Source: Candidatus Iainarchaeum sp.
Lineage (GTDB): Archaea; Iainarchaeota; Iainarchaeia; Iainarchaeales; GCA-2688035
NCBI GenBank assembly: GCA_017610245.1
Contig: JAFCCK010000001.1
Span: 1 to 39,772 of the forward strand
DNA: 39,772 nucleotides
Reading direction: 5' to 3'
Notes under the pieces: model-generated
Told to the model about the DNA's origin: nothing
What the model saw: only the letters and a program-made list of their open reading frames with translations
Database searches by the model: none
Position numbers and translations under genes: made by a program
Shown: positions 22,641 to 30,715 of the stretch, one piece after another
How the letters are laid out: each line of letters begins with the position of its first letter
Numbering within the stretch: the stretch's first letter is position 1

Positions 22641-22964
22641 TTATGGCAAATCTTTCACTACGCGGATATCGAATCTCTTAGTAGTGATTATTTTTCCGCC
22701 TGAATATGTTATCTGTAATTCAGCATGATAGAGCCCGATTGTTATGAGCTCGCCGTTCTGCACCGTGTACTTGCAGGTTCCGTCCACTGCGGAAACAACC
22801 GAGCAAGTCACATCCAAATCTAGTACAGTTCCTCCAATAATTGCGCTCCTTAATTTTATTTCTGTAACATTCGTGAGGTTAACTACTACTCTAGCATAGT
22901 CATAGACTGTGAAGTTAATATCGTAAAGCTCATCGTTCTGAACTACTTCAAGAACTTCAACCAT
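22641..22964 (-). CDS. BppU-like baseplate upper protein domain
   Basis: 107 residues: VEVLEVVQNDELYDINFTVY, VVVNLTNVTEIKLRSAIIGG, VLDLDVTCSVVSAVDGTCKYTV, LYHAELQITYSGGKIITTKRF. This is the pattern of the N-terminal domain of lactococcal BppU proteins (linear field defined by polynomials, asking for Ig-like strands ending YxAELQITYxxGxxxTxxxF), which dock receptor-binding proteins on the tail tip. The ATG follows the portal stop directly (TAAATG). It opens the fibre module. Confidence 0.7.
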   Translation of the reverse strand: MVEVLEVVQNDELYDINFTVYDYARVVVNLTNVTEIKLRSAIIGGTVLDLDVTCSVVSAVDGTCKYTVQNGELITIGLYHAELQITYSGGKIITTKRFDIRVVKDLP

Positions 22965-24956
22965 TTAGCTCCCTCCGAAATATGCTACAATTGTGCATCT
23001 GCAATTTGGATCTTCCAATTCTGGCGGCGTGTTGTTCAGGTCAAAAATGTGGCCGTTCAAGAACGCATGTGTTGGCCGCACCGCAGTGTCGCCAGCAGAA
23101 AGGTATTTTACTCTTTTCACTTTGCCCGAATCCCTGTAAGATTGTTTAATGGCTTGCGTCATTGCTCTGTGGGATTCCGTTCTCGCGAGAGTATCGGCAT
23201 TATGTTTTGCCCCATCAACAATGAGCTGAATTTTCTTTCGCATTTGTGGAATGCCCTCTCCAGCTAACATGCTTTCCTGGACTGCAAAAAGAGTTCTCTT
23301 TGTAACGTCTGTTCCATAAGAATTTACAAAAACGTAATTCGATTGCCTTAATATTTTCTTAATCTGGCCTGCCTTCTCGCTGGCTATTATGTTTAAGTTC
23401 AAAAGTAATTCAGACCTTTCCCATCCATACTGCCAAGAAGCGTTCACATTCTTATCCACAACATCCTTGATTTTCTTGGCTCTGGCTTTCTCAATGAGTT
23501 CAAGCTCTCTCTCCAAATCCCCAAAGTCATCGGTGAGAATTCCCTCAACCTCGCTAGCCTTTATTACTTTCATTATTTCATTAATTGAAAACAATGCTTT
23601 CAAATCCTGTGCATAGTCCTCGCCTAATTGAATAACCTCTGAGGCTACTAGATTGGTTTCCTCAGAATATTCCCAATCAGGGAACAATGCATCCACTTTA
23701 GCATCTGTTTTGGCCTCTTGCTCTAATTCTTTTTTTATCTCCTCAGGATTCCATACTCCGGATGTAATACGAATCGATTCTGTTTCCGCTGTAAGCTTGT
23801 CAATCTCTGCCTGTTCCTTTGCGTTCATTTCCTGCAACGGGTTCCATTCAACTTTATAGTCGCCATCAGCTACTTGCTTCGTTCCTTGAAGAATTGTAAT
23901 CAGCTGTTCAATGACTGGCGTAAAATCGAGTTCCTGCTTTGCGGAAATATCAGAATAATAATCTTTGAGGTTTGTTTCGCTTCCGGTAACTGCCCCTGCT
24001 GCAACGCCCTCTACAATCTGCATGGGAATATCAAAACTCATGGCCACTGCTTTCAGCGCAACATTCCAATACTGTTCTGGATTCAGTGCGCTTTTTCTCA
24101 CGCCCACGTCTTTTATTTCAGTTGTTTCATCGCTTACCCAGGCTGTCTTGGAATTTGTTTCCGCTGCCTGTGCCTTTATTGCTTTCATTGCAGCAGGCTT
24201 TCCTTTCTTTTTTATATAGTGAATGAAGCCAGCAGCGTTTCTATAGAATGCCTGGCCCGTGCTCCAAATAACATTATCCAAAACAACTAGGTAATTGTAA
24301 GCTGGCCGCATATAGCCAATGCCTTCTGGATCGTTCCCGTACTGGTTAACCGGCATATAAATGAATCTGCTTGCATGCACCTCAATTGCGGGCCCTGTTC
24401 CTAGCTTCACCATTGCGCCAACTATCTCGCCATAGTGTTCAGAGTTGCTATCCTTCTCAATAAGCAGTTTTCTTACATTGGTTCTTGTAATAATGCTCAA
24501 GTAATCCAAGCTCTTCGGATTCTCAATTTCTTCCTCAAGGCCTGCCTCATCGCTGTAACCCAACATGAGCAAGGCATAGCCCTCAACCATTCCAACCTTA
24601 TATGTTTCCTTTAAAATTTTCTTCAAGCCCAGAGCCCGTGTTTCGCCTTCAGTTATCCATTTCTTTTTTGAAGAAAATACTTTGCTTACGTCTTCAATTA
24701 GTGTTTCATTCTCTGATTCAATAGTGAACCAATTATCGAAAGTGTCAGCGGCAATTTTGTTAACAAGCTTTCTGCCAATCCCGTTTCCCCTGTACGCATC
24801 TACAAGCTGCTCGTTTAAAATATTAGTATTCCAAAGCGTACTCTTACTAGCCGCATCTGAAGCCTTGCTTGATTTGGCATCAGGATTATATTCTGGAATA
24901 AGTCTATCTACAAGAATCCGCTTGCCAGTATTGATTGCATCGTTGAACAGGGACAT
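22965..24956 (-). CDS. Portal protein fused to a MuF-like head morphogenesis domain
   Basis: 663 residues from ATG 24956 (GAGGA nine bases before; an upstream in-frame ATG falls in the conserved leader). Residues 1-430 are a DUF1073/Mu gp29-type portal: NTNILNEQLVDAYRGNGIGR, YALLMLGYSDEAG, then WNVALKAVAMSFDIPMQIVE and TGSETNLKDYYSDISAKQEL. Residues 580-663 are MuF-like: DTLARTESHRAMTQAIKQSY and HAFLNGHIFDLNNTPP, ending PNCRC. The portal forms the dodecameric DNA gate; MuF proteins are few-copy head proteins delivered or used in assembly. The fused form is known in some tailed viruses but is less common than separate genes. Confidence 0.88.
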   Translation of the reverse strand: MSLFNDAINTGKRILVDRLIPEYNPDAKSSKASDAASKSTLWNTNILNEQLVDAYRGNGIGRKLVNKIAADTFDNWFTIESENETLIEDVSKVFSSKKKWITEGETRALGLKKILKETYKVGMVEGYALLMLGYSDEAGLEEEIENPKSLDYLSIITRTNVRKLLIEKDSNSEHYGEIVGAMVKLGTGPAIEVHASRFIYMPVNQYGNDPEGIGYMRPAYNYLVVLDNVIWSTGQAFYRNAAGFIHYIKKKGKPAAMKAIKAQAAETNSKTAWVSDETTEIKDVGVRKSALNPEQYWNVALKAVAMSFDIPMQIVEGVAAGAVTGSETNLKDYYSDISAKQELDFTPVIEQLITILQGTKQVADGDYKVEWNPLQEMNAKEQAEIDKLTAETESIRITSGVWNPEEIKKELEQEAKTDAKVDALFPDWEYSEETNLVASEVIQLGEDYAQDLKALFSINEIMKVIKASEVEGILTDDFGDLERELELIEKARAKKIKDVVDKNVNASWQYGWERSELLLNLNIIASEKAGQIKKILRQSNYVFVNSYGTDVTKRTLFAVQESMLAGEGIPQMRKKIQLIVDGAKHNADTLARTESHRAMTQAIKQSYRDSGKVKRVKYLSAGDTAVRPTHAFLNGHIFDLNNTPPELEDPNCRCTIVAYFGGS

Positions 24957-25004
24957 AAAATTTCCTCGCGAGAAACTAACTGCCCTCATCTATGGCAATC
25001 CCCT

Positions 25005-25012
25005 TAATATAG
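25005..25012 (-). promoter_or_regulatory. Archaeal TATA box for the portal gene (type A)
   Basis: Read on the - strand: GCATAAACTATATTAAGG. The box lies 49 bp before the portal ATG, one base different from the capsid promoter at 13466. Both leaders share GATTG, ATAGATGA and GGCAG at equal spacing, so these two late promoters are probably controlled together. Confidence 0.72.
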
Positions 25013-25057
25013 TTTATGCTTTTTTTAACGTTTTGAGAGCTATTTGGATTGTTTTTA

Positions 25058-26410
25058 CTAAATTGCAACGTCAAAAGTATCTGTTTTCTGGCCTGCAACC
25101 CATAGTGCCATTGCTATGCTCCAGAAAGAATCCCCGTGGCCCTCAGGTGTTTCCAAGGCCTGCAGGTCATTGTCAACTACAAGAATTTGGTCAATCATAC
25201 GCCGGTCATTCAACAGTTCAACTTCTTTGTTTTCAACCATTTTCTCAAAGTTTGTAGCCATGTCATGCTTTAGTGTTGTCTTGAAAATAAACGGATCCAG
25301 GACATTAGGCATCTCACCGCGTTCAACAAAGCTTTCCATTTCTCCCCGAGTAGCATCATAGCCTCCCTCGTCAACCTTGAGCCTTTGTACAAGGCTGTTG
25401 ATGTGATCCAGCTGCTTGTTATATCCCCAGCCATCCAGGAACCTTTGGTAAATCTGTTTCCAATGTCCTGGCGTGTCCTCTTCAAATACAACAACGTGTG
25501 AAGGATGCACTTTCTTTCCAATGTCCCAACCCATCACTACATAATAATCCTCGTTCTGTTGCTTCTTTGGTTCCAGGGCTGAGTTGACCGCACCTTGCAA
25601 AACGTCCCGTGCAAACCATGCCTGCTCCGTCCAGACAGGCTTGCACATAAACTCTTGATTGAAAACTCTCTCCCCTAGTTTTCTTTTTCTAAGCATCAGC
25701 CTTTCCCACGGCCATGCTTCAGGCCATAGACTAATTTTCTTTTCCCAATCCAGAACAGCAGGCGAAACTGTTACAGCCATTCCCTCAGTTACTTGCTTAT
25801 CGAAAAAGAAATCGAATTCGGTTTGGGGCGTGCCAACCACATGCATCTGTCCTTCAGGTTTAAGCATGCTTACAACTTCTGTTTTGAAAATTCGGTTTAT
25901 TTTATTAATCACTGTCGGGTTCAGCTTGTTCTCTGGGTCCCTTAATGGATCGTCCACATAGATTCTCGGTGCATGAATTCCTCTTTTGAATCCAAGCAAT
26001 CCGCAGGGATCAATGGTTGTAATTCTTTCACGGTCCCACGTGTACTTCAGCACTCCCTCTGCTGTTGGCTTCAAATCAATTATTTCATCATAAAAAGAGT
26101 TTCTTGTAATGAACTGCTTAGTCTTTCCCAAGTGGTAGCCGCTCATCGAAGCGTTGTAAGAAAAATAATGCCCTTCTAATCCAGGCCTGTAAAGCAGGTC
26201 CCACATGATATGGGCGTACAAGCTGGCTGATTTGAAGTGTTCTCTTGCGGATACTCTAACTGTTTCCTTGTTGTCCTGCAGCATGCTTGCCGTGGTATCA
26301 ATGTGGGCCCCGTCAATAAACTTGTCGAAGGACAGGGAAAAAATGTTGTTAACAAAATACTTGAAGTCCCTTTCCCCTTTCCGAAAATGTTCCCATTGCT
26401 CTTCATTCAT
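25058..26410 (-). CDS. terL: Terminase large subunit
   Basis: 450 residues. ATPase half: a variant Walker A SAREHFKSAS at about 53-62, Walker B RIYVDDPL at about 167-174, and the coupling motif HVVGTPQTE at about 208. Nuclease half: VVMGWDIGK with the first metal-binding Asp at about 311, a second acidic region GGYDATRGEME, and HGDSFWSIAMALW with the closing acidic residue near the end. It packages DNA into the prohead through the portal and cuts it. Gene order TerS-TerL-portal is canonical. A 45-bp gap and a TATA box separate it from the portal gene. Confidence 0.93.
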   Translation of the reverse strand: MNEEQWEHFRKGERDFKYFVNNIFSLSFDKFIDGAHIDTTASMLQDNKETVRVSAREHFKSASLYAHIMWDLLYRPGLEGHYFSYNASMSGYHLGKTKQFITRNSFYDEIIDLKPTAEGVLKYTWDRERITTIDPCGLLGFKRGIHAPRIYVDDPLRDPENKLNPTVINKINRIFKTEVVSMLKPEGQMHVVGTPQTEFDFFFDKQVTEGMAVTVSPAVLDWEKKISLWPEAWPWERLMLRKRKLGERVFNQEFMCKPVWTEQAWFARDVLQGAVNSALEPKKQQNEDYYVVMGWDIGKKVHPSHVVVFEEDTPGHWKQIYQRFLDGWGYNKQLDHINSLVQRLKVDEGGYDATRGEMESFVERGEMPNVLDPFIFKTTLKHDMATNFEKMVENKEVELLNDRRMIDQILVVDNDLQALETPEGHGDSFWSIAMALWVAGQKTDTFDVAI

Positions 26411-26438
26411 TCACCATCACCGACATTTTTAATTAATC

Positions 26439-26876
26439 TTACTTTTTATCTTGCTCCTCTCGCTCTTTTTTAAGAATCTCCTGGGCCTTAACCACAGTCA
26501 ACTCTCCTGAAAGTTCCACTCTTTTAGGTGCCTCTTCAAGAACACCAAGAGACTGAAGAATCCTAATCTTTGCCTCCTCATGTTTTTGCATCAAATTCAA
26601 GGCCCCGATTTTCACATTATCATTACTTGTATCCCTGTACGTCTTCCTAGCATCCCGGTATATACCATCGTACCGCATTAGAAACTCAAACAAAACTTTA
26701 TCAAGCGGCTTTTTCGCCAGCTCACCTATAATTTCTTCCCTTAGCTTTTGCCTGTCCCTCTCAACAGTGCGAACAGGAACTTGTAATGTCCTAGCTATCT
26801 CTTTTGTGTAAAGGCCCTCAAGCACTAATGTCTTTACTTTCTCTCGCCTTTCTTCAATTTTCTTTTTGTTCGACAT
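26439..26876 (-). CDS. terS: Terminase small subunit-like HTH protein
   Basis: 145 residues. Residues 12-48 form a helix-turn-helix (VKTLVLEGLYTKEIARTLQV, PVRTVERDRQKLREE), followed by a long helical oligomerisation region (FEFLMRYDGIYRDARKTYRD, IGALNLMQKHEEAKIRILQSLG). That is the layout of small terminases, which bind the packaging site and load TerL. It overlaps the methyltransferase gene by 23 bases and lies 28 bases before TerL. A transcription regulator is the alternative, but position favours TerS. Confidence 0.8.
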   Translation of the reverse strand: MSNKKKIEERREKVKTLVLEGLYTKEIARTLQVPVRTVERDRQKLREEIIGELAKKPLDKVLFEFLMRYDGIYRDARKTYRDTSNDNVKIGALNLMQKHEEAKIRILQSLGVLEEAPKRVELSGELTVVKAQEILKKEREEQDKK

Positions 26877-28176
26877 CCCCCTTCACCTCCGCCGCTTTTT
26901 TGGCGGTTTTGCCCGTGTATCTCTCCCACCGATTGATAATAATTTGACAGTATTTTGGATCTAATTCCATCATAAAACACTGGCGACTGAGTTTTTCTGC
27001 AGCAATTAATGTGCTTCCGCTGCCGCCGAACAGGTCTAGCACAATTTCGCTTCTTTCAGTCATGGCCATTATTGCTGGGAAAGCGAGCTTGTAAGGTTTT
27101 TGTGTTGGATGTTCATATTCCGAGGTCTTGTCTCGGTGTTGATACCAGGCATCCAATTGCTCCAGAAAATTCGAGAATTCCAGGTTAATGAGACTTGTCC
27201 TGTTTTTGACGAATTGTTTGTTTAGCTCTGGCTTTTTTCCCTCTTTCAAGCCCAAAATGTAGAATTCAAGCTGCTTGTGGAAAACGCATCCTGGTGCATA
27301 CGTCAGGGAATTTTTTACCCATGCTCCAAGCTGGTTTACTTTCCATTTTTCCAAGATTACGGCCTGAATTGCCGTGTGCAGGTGCTTGTCCCCATTCCAT
27401 AAAACCAGGCCTGCTTTTTCTGTTGTCCAATCAAAACAGTTCTTCATGGCTTTGCGAAGAAATTCCAAGTACTGCTCTTCTGTCATGTTGTCTTGGAAGA
27501 CTTCTTTGTGGCCATACTTGTATTTTCCCTCTGCGTAGCTGTGAAATCCGAAGCTCCTATAGTTTATATTGTACGGAGGATCCGTAAACACCAATTTTGC
27601 CCTATTACCATTCATTAATTTTGCAGTATCCTCTGGAGAAGTAGCATCTCCACAGATTAGCCTATGCTGATCAAGCCTGAAAACGTCTCCCCGTACAATA
27701 TCTGTTTCAATTTTCTTGTACTCTTTCTCTACATCGAATTCCTCTTCCTTATCAATGTTTAAGGCGTCCAAGATTGAATCAAATTCCCTCTCTTTCAAGG
27801 CCAGTAATTCATTAACTTCGCCTAAGCTCATATGTTCACTGAAAAATTGGAATTCCAAGATATCCATTTCCCAGTCATGCGTTCCCCGAAGCTTGTTCAA
27901 AACCTGCCTCAAAATCCTGCGGTCAATATCCTTCAACAGCAATCTAATAACCGGCACCTGTTTCATTCCCAAAACCTTTGCACGCAGCCACTTCTGCTCG
28001 CCATCCGCAATAAGCAAATCCTTGTTTGTAATAATCGGGACAATAAACCCATACTTTTTGATGCTCTCATCCAGCGCGCGCTCTTGGGTTGGTGTCATTT
28101 TGTTAGGGTTCTTTCCATCAATCTTCAAATCATTAATAGGCACCATTTCAACTACGGGGATTTCAATCTCAGCCAT
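26854..28176 (-). CDS. ParB/sulfiredoxin-domain DNA methyltransferase
   Basis: 440 residues. N-terminal ParB-like domain at about 10-90: NDLKIDGKNPNKMTPTQERA, then YGFIVPIITNKDLLIADGEQ, WLRAKVLGMKQVPVIRL. The methyltransferase follows: RGDVFRLDQHRLICGDATSP, catalytic TDPPYNINY at about 197-205, target-recognition region, then YEHPTQKPYKLA and the S-adenosylmethionine loop DLFGGSGSTLIAAE at about 390-403. Order DPPY before FxGxG is the beta-type layout; product N6-methyladenine or N4-methylcytosine. Such ParB-MTase fusions are often next to TerS and may mark viral DNA against host restriction or for packaging. Intact motifs suggest activity. No partner restriction enzyme is evident. Confidence 0.93.
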   Translation of the reverse strand: MAEIEIPVVEMVPINDLKIDGKNPNKMTPTQERALDESIKKYGFIVPIITNKDLLIADGEQKWLRAKVLGMKQVPVIRLLLKDIDRRILRQVLNKLRGTHDWEMDILEFQFFSEHMSLGEVNELLALKEREFDSILDALNIDKEEEFDVEKEYKKIETDIVRGDVFRLDQHRLICGDATSPEDTAKLMNGNRAKLVFTDPPYNINYRSFGFHSYAEGKYKYGHKEVFQDNMTEEQYLEFLRKAMKNCFDWTTEKAGLVLWNGDKHLHTAIQAVILEKWKVNQLGAWVKNSLTYAPGCVFHKQLEFYILGLKEGKKPELNKQFVKNRTSLINLEFSNFLEQLDAWYQHRDKTSEYEHPTQKPYKLAFPAIMAMTERSEIVLDLFGGSGSTLIAAEKLSRQCFMMELDPKYCQIIINRWERYTGKTAKKAAEVKGDVEQKEN

Positions 28177-28635
28177 CTAATTCCCCCTCTTCCAAGTTTT
28201 AAACCATAATGGTAATTTAGTTTTCCATCCTCTCTCGTCAAGTGTATGTTTTTCTTTTTGTACCTCGATTTTTTCAAGCCGGACTAATAAAGGTTTTTCT
28301 TCTGCTCCTCCATGCCCAACTAAATTTGAATTTGGGGCTAACTCACTACAAAATTCACAAAAAGATTGCTTCTCGCCTTTTTCATTTGTTGCCTGAACAA
28401 CTAAATAAAGTGCAAAAACATTATCCGCATTTGGTTTCACAACCTGCATTATAAAAAAACCTTTACTCACTGGTTGCTTAGCATCTCTAATGTTGAAATT
28501 CATACTTGGATGCTCAAACCGTTCCTTAATTTCCTCAATATAACCTTCGCCTTTCTTAACCAATTCGCAAGTAACAACCTCTTTGCCTTTAACAAGGTCT
28601 TTGAGTTGCTGCTCGTTGAATTTTTGGGTTTTCAA
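28177..28635 (-). CDS. Unknown protein before the methyltransferase
   Basis: 152 residues from TTG 28635, preceded by GGAGGG at six bases. Pattern: helix (NEQQLKDLVKGKEVVTCELV), strands FFIMQVVKPN and VFALYLVVQATN, then CEFCSEL with a CxxC, and a basic aromatic C-terminus (LPLWFKTWKRG). It abuts the methyltransferase start (TAG ATG). Could be a small regulatory or DNA-associated protein; no family recognised. Confidence 0.6.
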   Translation of the reverse strand: MKTQKFNEQQLKDLVKGKEVVTCELVKKGEGYIEEIKERFEHPSMNFNIRDAKQPVSKGFFIMQVVKPNADNVFALYLVVQATNEKGEKQSFCEFCSELAPNSNLVGHGGAEEKPLLVRLEKIEVQKEKHTLDERGWKTKLPLWFKTWKRGN

Positions 28636-28799
28636 TCCAATCCCTCCATGGTCTTTTCAAATTCTTCCGGTGTTTCTTTTATTGTCATTATTTTCGTTTT
28701 GCACTTCTGGCAGTACACTTCATAATGTGCTTCGCCTATAAGCTGTATTCGGAATAGCTTCGCCCCGCACTTGCATCTGATTCTAGTTCCTGGTAACAC
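28632..28799 (-). CDS. Zinc-ribbon mini-protein (Com-like)
   Basis: 55 residues from GTG 28799, picked because AGGAGGG lies five bases before it; longer starts lack this. It has a four-Cys ribbon: RIRCKCGAKLFRIQ, then EVYCQKCKTKIMTI, spacing CxC ... CxxC. Residues and length resemble Com/zinc-ribbon translational regulators of Mu-like phages and many archaeal viral ribbons. The stop overlaps the TTG of the next gene. Nucleic-acid binding is likely. Confidence 0.72.
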   Translation of the reverse strand: MLPGTRIRCKCGAKLFRIQLIGEAHYEVYCQKCKTKIMTIKETPEEFEKTMEGLD

Positions 28800-29016
28800 G
28801 TTTGCCCTCCTGCTTTTCCTGTTGGGATATGAAATCACGCCAAGGCTGTAAACTTATAGGCTGATATGGAAAAGAGAAACGCAGCTGCTCGTGCCTTTTC
28901 TTTAAATAAGAAATTTCTTCCTCAATGGCCTCTAGTCTAATTATCTGCCGTTCTCTAATCTCTTTGAATTTCTTAAGCCTTTTTTGAATGTGTTCAATAT
29001 CGTAATCCTTGTTCAT
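28783..29016 (-). CDS. Coiled-coil protein, small
   Basis: 77 residues from ATG 29016. Residues 1-50 are a charged helix with heptad-like spacing (IEHIQKRLKKFKEIRERQII, RLEAIEEEISYLKKRHEQL), then a Pro/aromatic tail. The 3' end overlaps the ribosome site and start of the next gene by 17 bases. Probably an oligomerising accessory protein. An upstream in-frame extension lacks a ribosome site and overlaps the previous gene. Confidence 0.58.
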   Translation of the reverse strand: MNKDYDIEHIQKRLKKFKEIRERQIIRLEAIEEEISYLKKRHEQLRFSFPYQPISLQPWRDFISQQEKQEGKRVTRN

Positions 29017-29020
29017 TCTC

Positions 29021-29242
29021 TCACACTCCAAAGTCTGTTTCCGGGTCTTCCTCGAGCTTTGTTTTAACGGCTTCCTCCAAAGCCCGGATTCTTCTAAGGG
29101 CCTCAAAGTACTTCTGCTTCAAATTTCTGTTTTCTTCTTTGAGGTTTTTAATATCTGTATAGACAAGCACCAACTGTAGCTTAACTTCACGCTTGACTGC
29201 TGTTTCCACTATTCTCGCTATCTCGCCCATACAGAACCACAT
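29021..29242 (-). CDS. Coiled-coil protein, small
   Basis: 73 residues from ATG 29242 (an ATG at 29230 is an alternative). Almost entirely one helix: MGEIARIVETAVKREVKLQL, then VYTDIKNLKEENRNLKQKYF and EALRRIRALEEAVKTKLEED. Neighbouring gene 28783 is also a coiled coil, so the two may bind each other. Function unknown. Confidence 0.58.
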   Translation of the reverse strand: MWFCMGEIARIVETAVKREVKLQLVLVYTDIKNLKEENRNLKQKYFEALRRIRALEEAVKTKLEEDPETDFGV

Positions 29243-29248
29243 TGCTCA

Positions 29249-29434
29249 CTATCCCAAAATTACTATAGGTGCTCTTCCTGCACATTTCTTTATGGCTGCG
29301 ATTCCCTTCAAGGCATTTCTTTTCCTTGAGTAGCCCTCGCTCTGTGCAATTATTTTGCCGTTGGCTGCTCTCAATCGAAAGTACCATTGTCTATCAACAG
29401 CGTTTCCTATAAACACTTCAAACTTTCCCTGCAC
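29249..29434 (-). CDS. DUF1508 (YegP-like) domain protein
   Basis: 61 residues from GTG 29434, chosen because GGAGGT lies seven bases upstream. One DUF1508/UPF0339 unit: GKFEVFIGNAVDRQWYFRLR, AANGKIIAQSEGYSRKRNAL, KGIAAIKKCAGRAPIVIL. The AANGKII-SEGY core is diagnostic. Bacterial YegP has two such units; single-unit forms are common in archaea and phages. Cellular role of the family is not settled. Confidence 0.82.
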   Translation of the reverse strand: MQGKFEVFIGNAVDRQWYFRLRAANGKIIAQSEGYSRKRNALKGIAAIKKCAGRAPIVILG

Positions 29435-29774
29435 TGTTCTCACCTCCCTTCTTTTTTTCTGCCTCTAGTTTTTCCACTTCCTCTTTAGAGATTTTTTTAA
29501 CCTCTGTCTTTTCCTCTGGCGGCAATGCAGGAGGGAACACGTCAATTATTTTGGCTCCACCTATTAGTCGCTTACCTTGGTCTCGTCTTTCAGTCAGGTT
29601 TGTTATTTGCATTTTCTTTTCTTCGTTGTCAATGCCAAGCTTTTCTACCTCGTTGTCATTGATTTGTATTTCAAACTCAATTTTCTTTATTGAATTTGTC
29701 ATGCGCTTCACTGAGATGCGCTCCTGCTCTCTTTCCTTGCCGTTAAGGCTTCTGTCGTTTGGGTTCTTTTGCAT
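29418..29774 (-). CDS. Charged coiled-coil protein
   Basis: 118 residues from ATG 29774 with GAGAGGAT upstream. Residues 25-70 form a helix (SIKKIEFEIQINDNEVEKLG, EEKKMQITNLTERRDQGKRL), then a short Pro-rich link (VFPPALPPEE) and a second charged helix. 17 bases overlap the next gene and 32 the previous one. No family recognised. Confidence 0.55.
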   Translation of the reverse strand: MQKNPNDRSLNGKEREQERISVKRMTNSIKKIEFEIQINDNEVEKLGIDNEEKKMQITNLTERRDQGKRLIGGAKIIDVFPPALPPEEKTEVKKISKEEVEKLEAEKKKGGENSAGKV

Positions 29775-30174
29775 TTTTTATCCTCTCCTTTTTTCTTTTC
29801 ACTGCTTCTTTGAACAGCTTGCGTGGCAATGGCCAGCGCATTCCTTTTTGAATTTTCAAATAAATTCTTTTGTCCTCGACTGTGGCAAAAAATTTCCAAT
29901 TACAAAAAGCGCAATTCAGGTATTCAACAATGCAGGATTTCTTTCCGTAATGTACTGATAGTTTGCCTCTAATCATTTTGTGGAATCCCTTATTGCAATA
30001 CTTTTTCCTTGCCTGTTCAAAACTAAAGCCCTTCCAACCTAGTGTTAGCATAAACCATTCCCAACGCAACCAGGAAAGGCAGGACGAGAAAAAATTACTC
30101 AATCTGGGTAATTTAAAACTTTGCCTAGCCCCACTCGCGTTCGTCCCTTCTCGCCTTTCTGCTCCCGTTTTCAA
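29743..30174 (-). CDS. Basic zinc-binding-like protein
   Basis: 143 residues from TTG 30174, with GGAGGG six bases upstream, overlapping the previous stop. Residues 60-105 carry Cys and His placed as possible metal ligands: KKYCNKGFHKMIRGKLSVHY, then CIVEYLNCAFCNWKFFATVE. The C-terminus is strongly basic (RKLFKEAVKRKKERIKNAKE). Looks like a nucleic-acid-binding protein. The N-terminal 40 residues have little pattern and could be an over-extension, although the ribosome site favours the long form. Confidence 0.55.
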   Translation of the reverse strand: MKTGAERREGTNASGARQSFKLPRLSNFFSSCLSWLRWEWFMLTLGWKGFSFEQARKKYCNKGFHKMIRGKLSVHYGKKSCIVEYLNCAFCNWKFFATVEDKRIYLKIQKGMRWPLPRKLFKEAVKRKKERIKNAKEPKRQKP

Positions 30175-30518
30175 TTCAATCCCTCCGATGCACTTTCATT
30201 CATGCTTGGAATTTTGTGCGGATTGAAAAAGAAATGTACCCAAACCAGTTCCTGTGCTTTGAATTTTCCTCTGTGCAGGCTTTTCCATACAACTTCAAAC
30301 TCTTGCGGATTGCCTGCGCCCTCTGCTTCCCAAAGAAATTCTTTTACAAACCACAAAGGCAGCTCCATTACATGCTGCAGCCTAAACCTTCCGTTTGCTG
30401 TATAGAAATAATCCCCTGGATCTCCGTACCTTTTGTGCCGGCTAGTGCAAACCTTTTGCCCGGCCCTAAGCCTTTCATCGCTCCACTTGTTGAATGGAAT
30501 TTCAATCTGTTTGCTCAT
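30171..30518 (-). CDS. ASCH/PUA-like domain protein
   Basis: 115 residues. IEIPFNKWSDERLRAGQKVC, TSRHKRYGDPGDYFYTANGR, FRLQHVMELPLWFVKEFLW, EFEVVWKSLHRGKF and a final beta strand (LVWVHFFF). The (C)TSRxKxYGDPGDxF core and EFxxxWxxLH segment are those of the ASCH superfamily, a PUA-like fold that binds RNA or modified nucleosides. Viral ASCH proteins often sit with nucleic-acid processing genes. Overlaps both neighbours by four bases. Confidence 0.78.
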   Translation of the reverse strand: MSKQIEIPFNKWSDERLRAGQKVCTSRHKRYGDPGDYFYTANGRFRLQHVMELPLWFVKEFLWEAEGAGNPQEFEVVWKSLHRGKFKAQELVWVHFFFNPHKIPSMNESASEGLN

Positions 30519-30715
30519 AGCAACGCTTTCTCCAGTGTTTCTTTCTTTACTCTTTTCAATGCGTTCCCGAATTTCTCCAGGGCCGCGCCTGGTGTGCTTC
30601 CCTTACAGCAAATTTCAAGCTTGCTGCATTCAAAGGCATACTCATTCTTTCTTGGATCTGTCGTCCTTAGTGGGTAATATAGCACTTCCAGATTTGTCTT
30701 GCGTATTTCCGGCAT
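30515..30715 (-). CDS. Small HicB-like protein
   Basis: 66 residues from ATG 30715 with AGGAGGT eight bases upstream. Sequence PEIRKTNLEVLYYPLRTTDP, KNEYAFECSKLEICCKGSTP, GAALEKFGNALKRVKKETLE. The ECxxLxxxxxGxTxxxAxxxxxxAL pattern resembles HicB-type folds (beta-beta-beta-alpha). No HicA toxin lies next to it, so it is not a clear toxin-antitoxin pair. The first 74 bases overlap the end of the previous gene in another frame. Confidence 0.58.
   Translation of the reverse strand: MPEIRKTNLEVLYYPLRTTDPRKNEYAFECSKLEICCKGSTPGAALEKFGNALKRVKKETLEKALL

Noticed and set aside
30515..30715. HicAB toxin-antitoxin system
   Set aside because: A HicB-like pattern is visible, but no HicA-type double-stranded RNA-binding toxin lies on either side.
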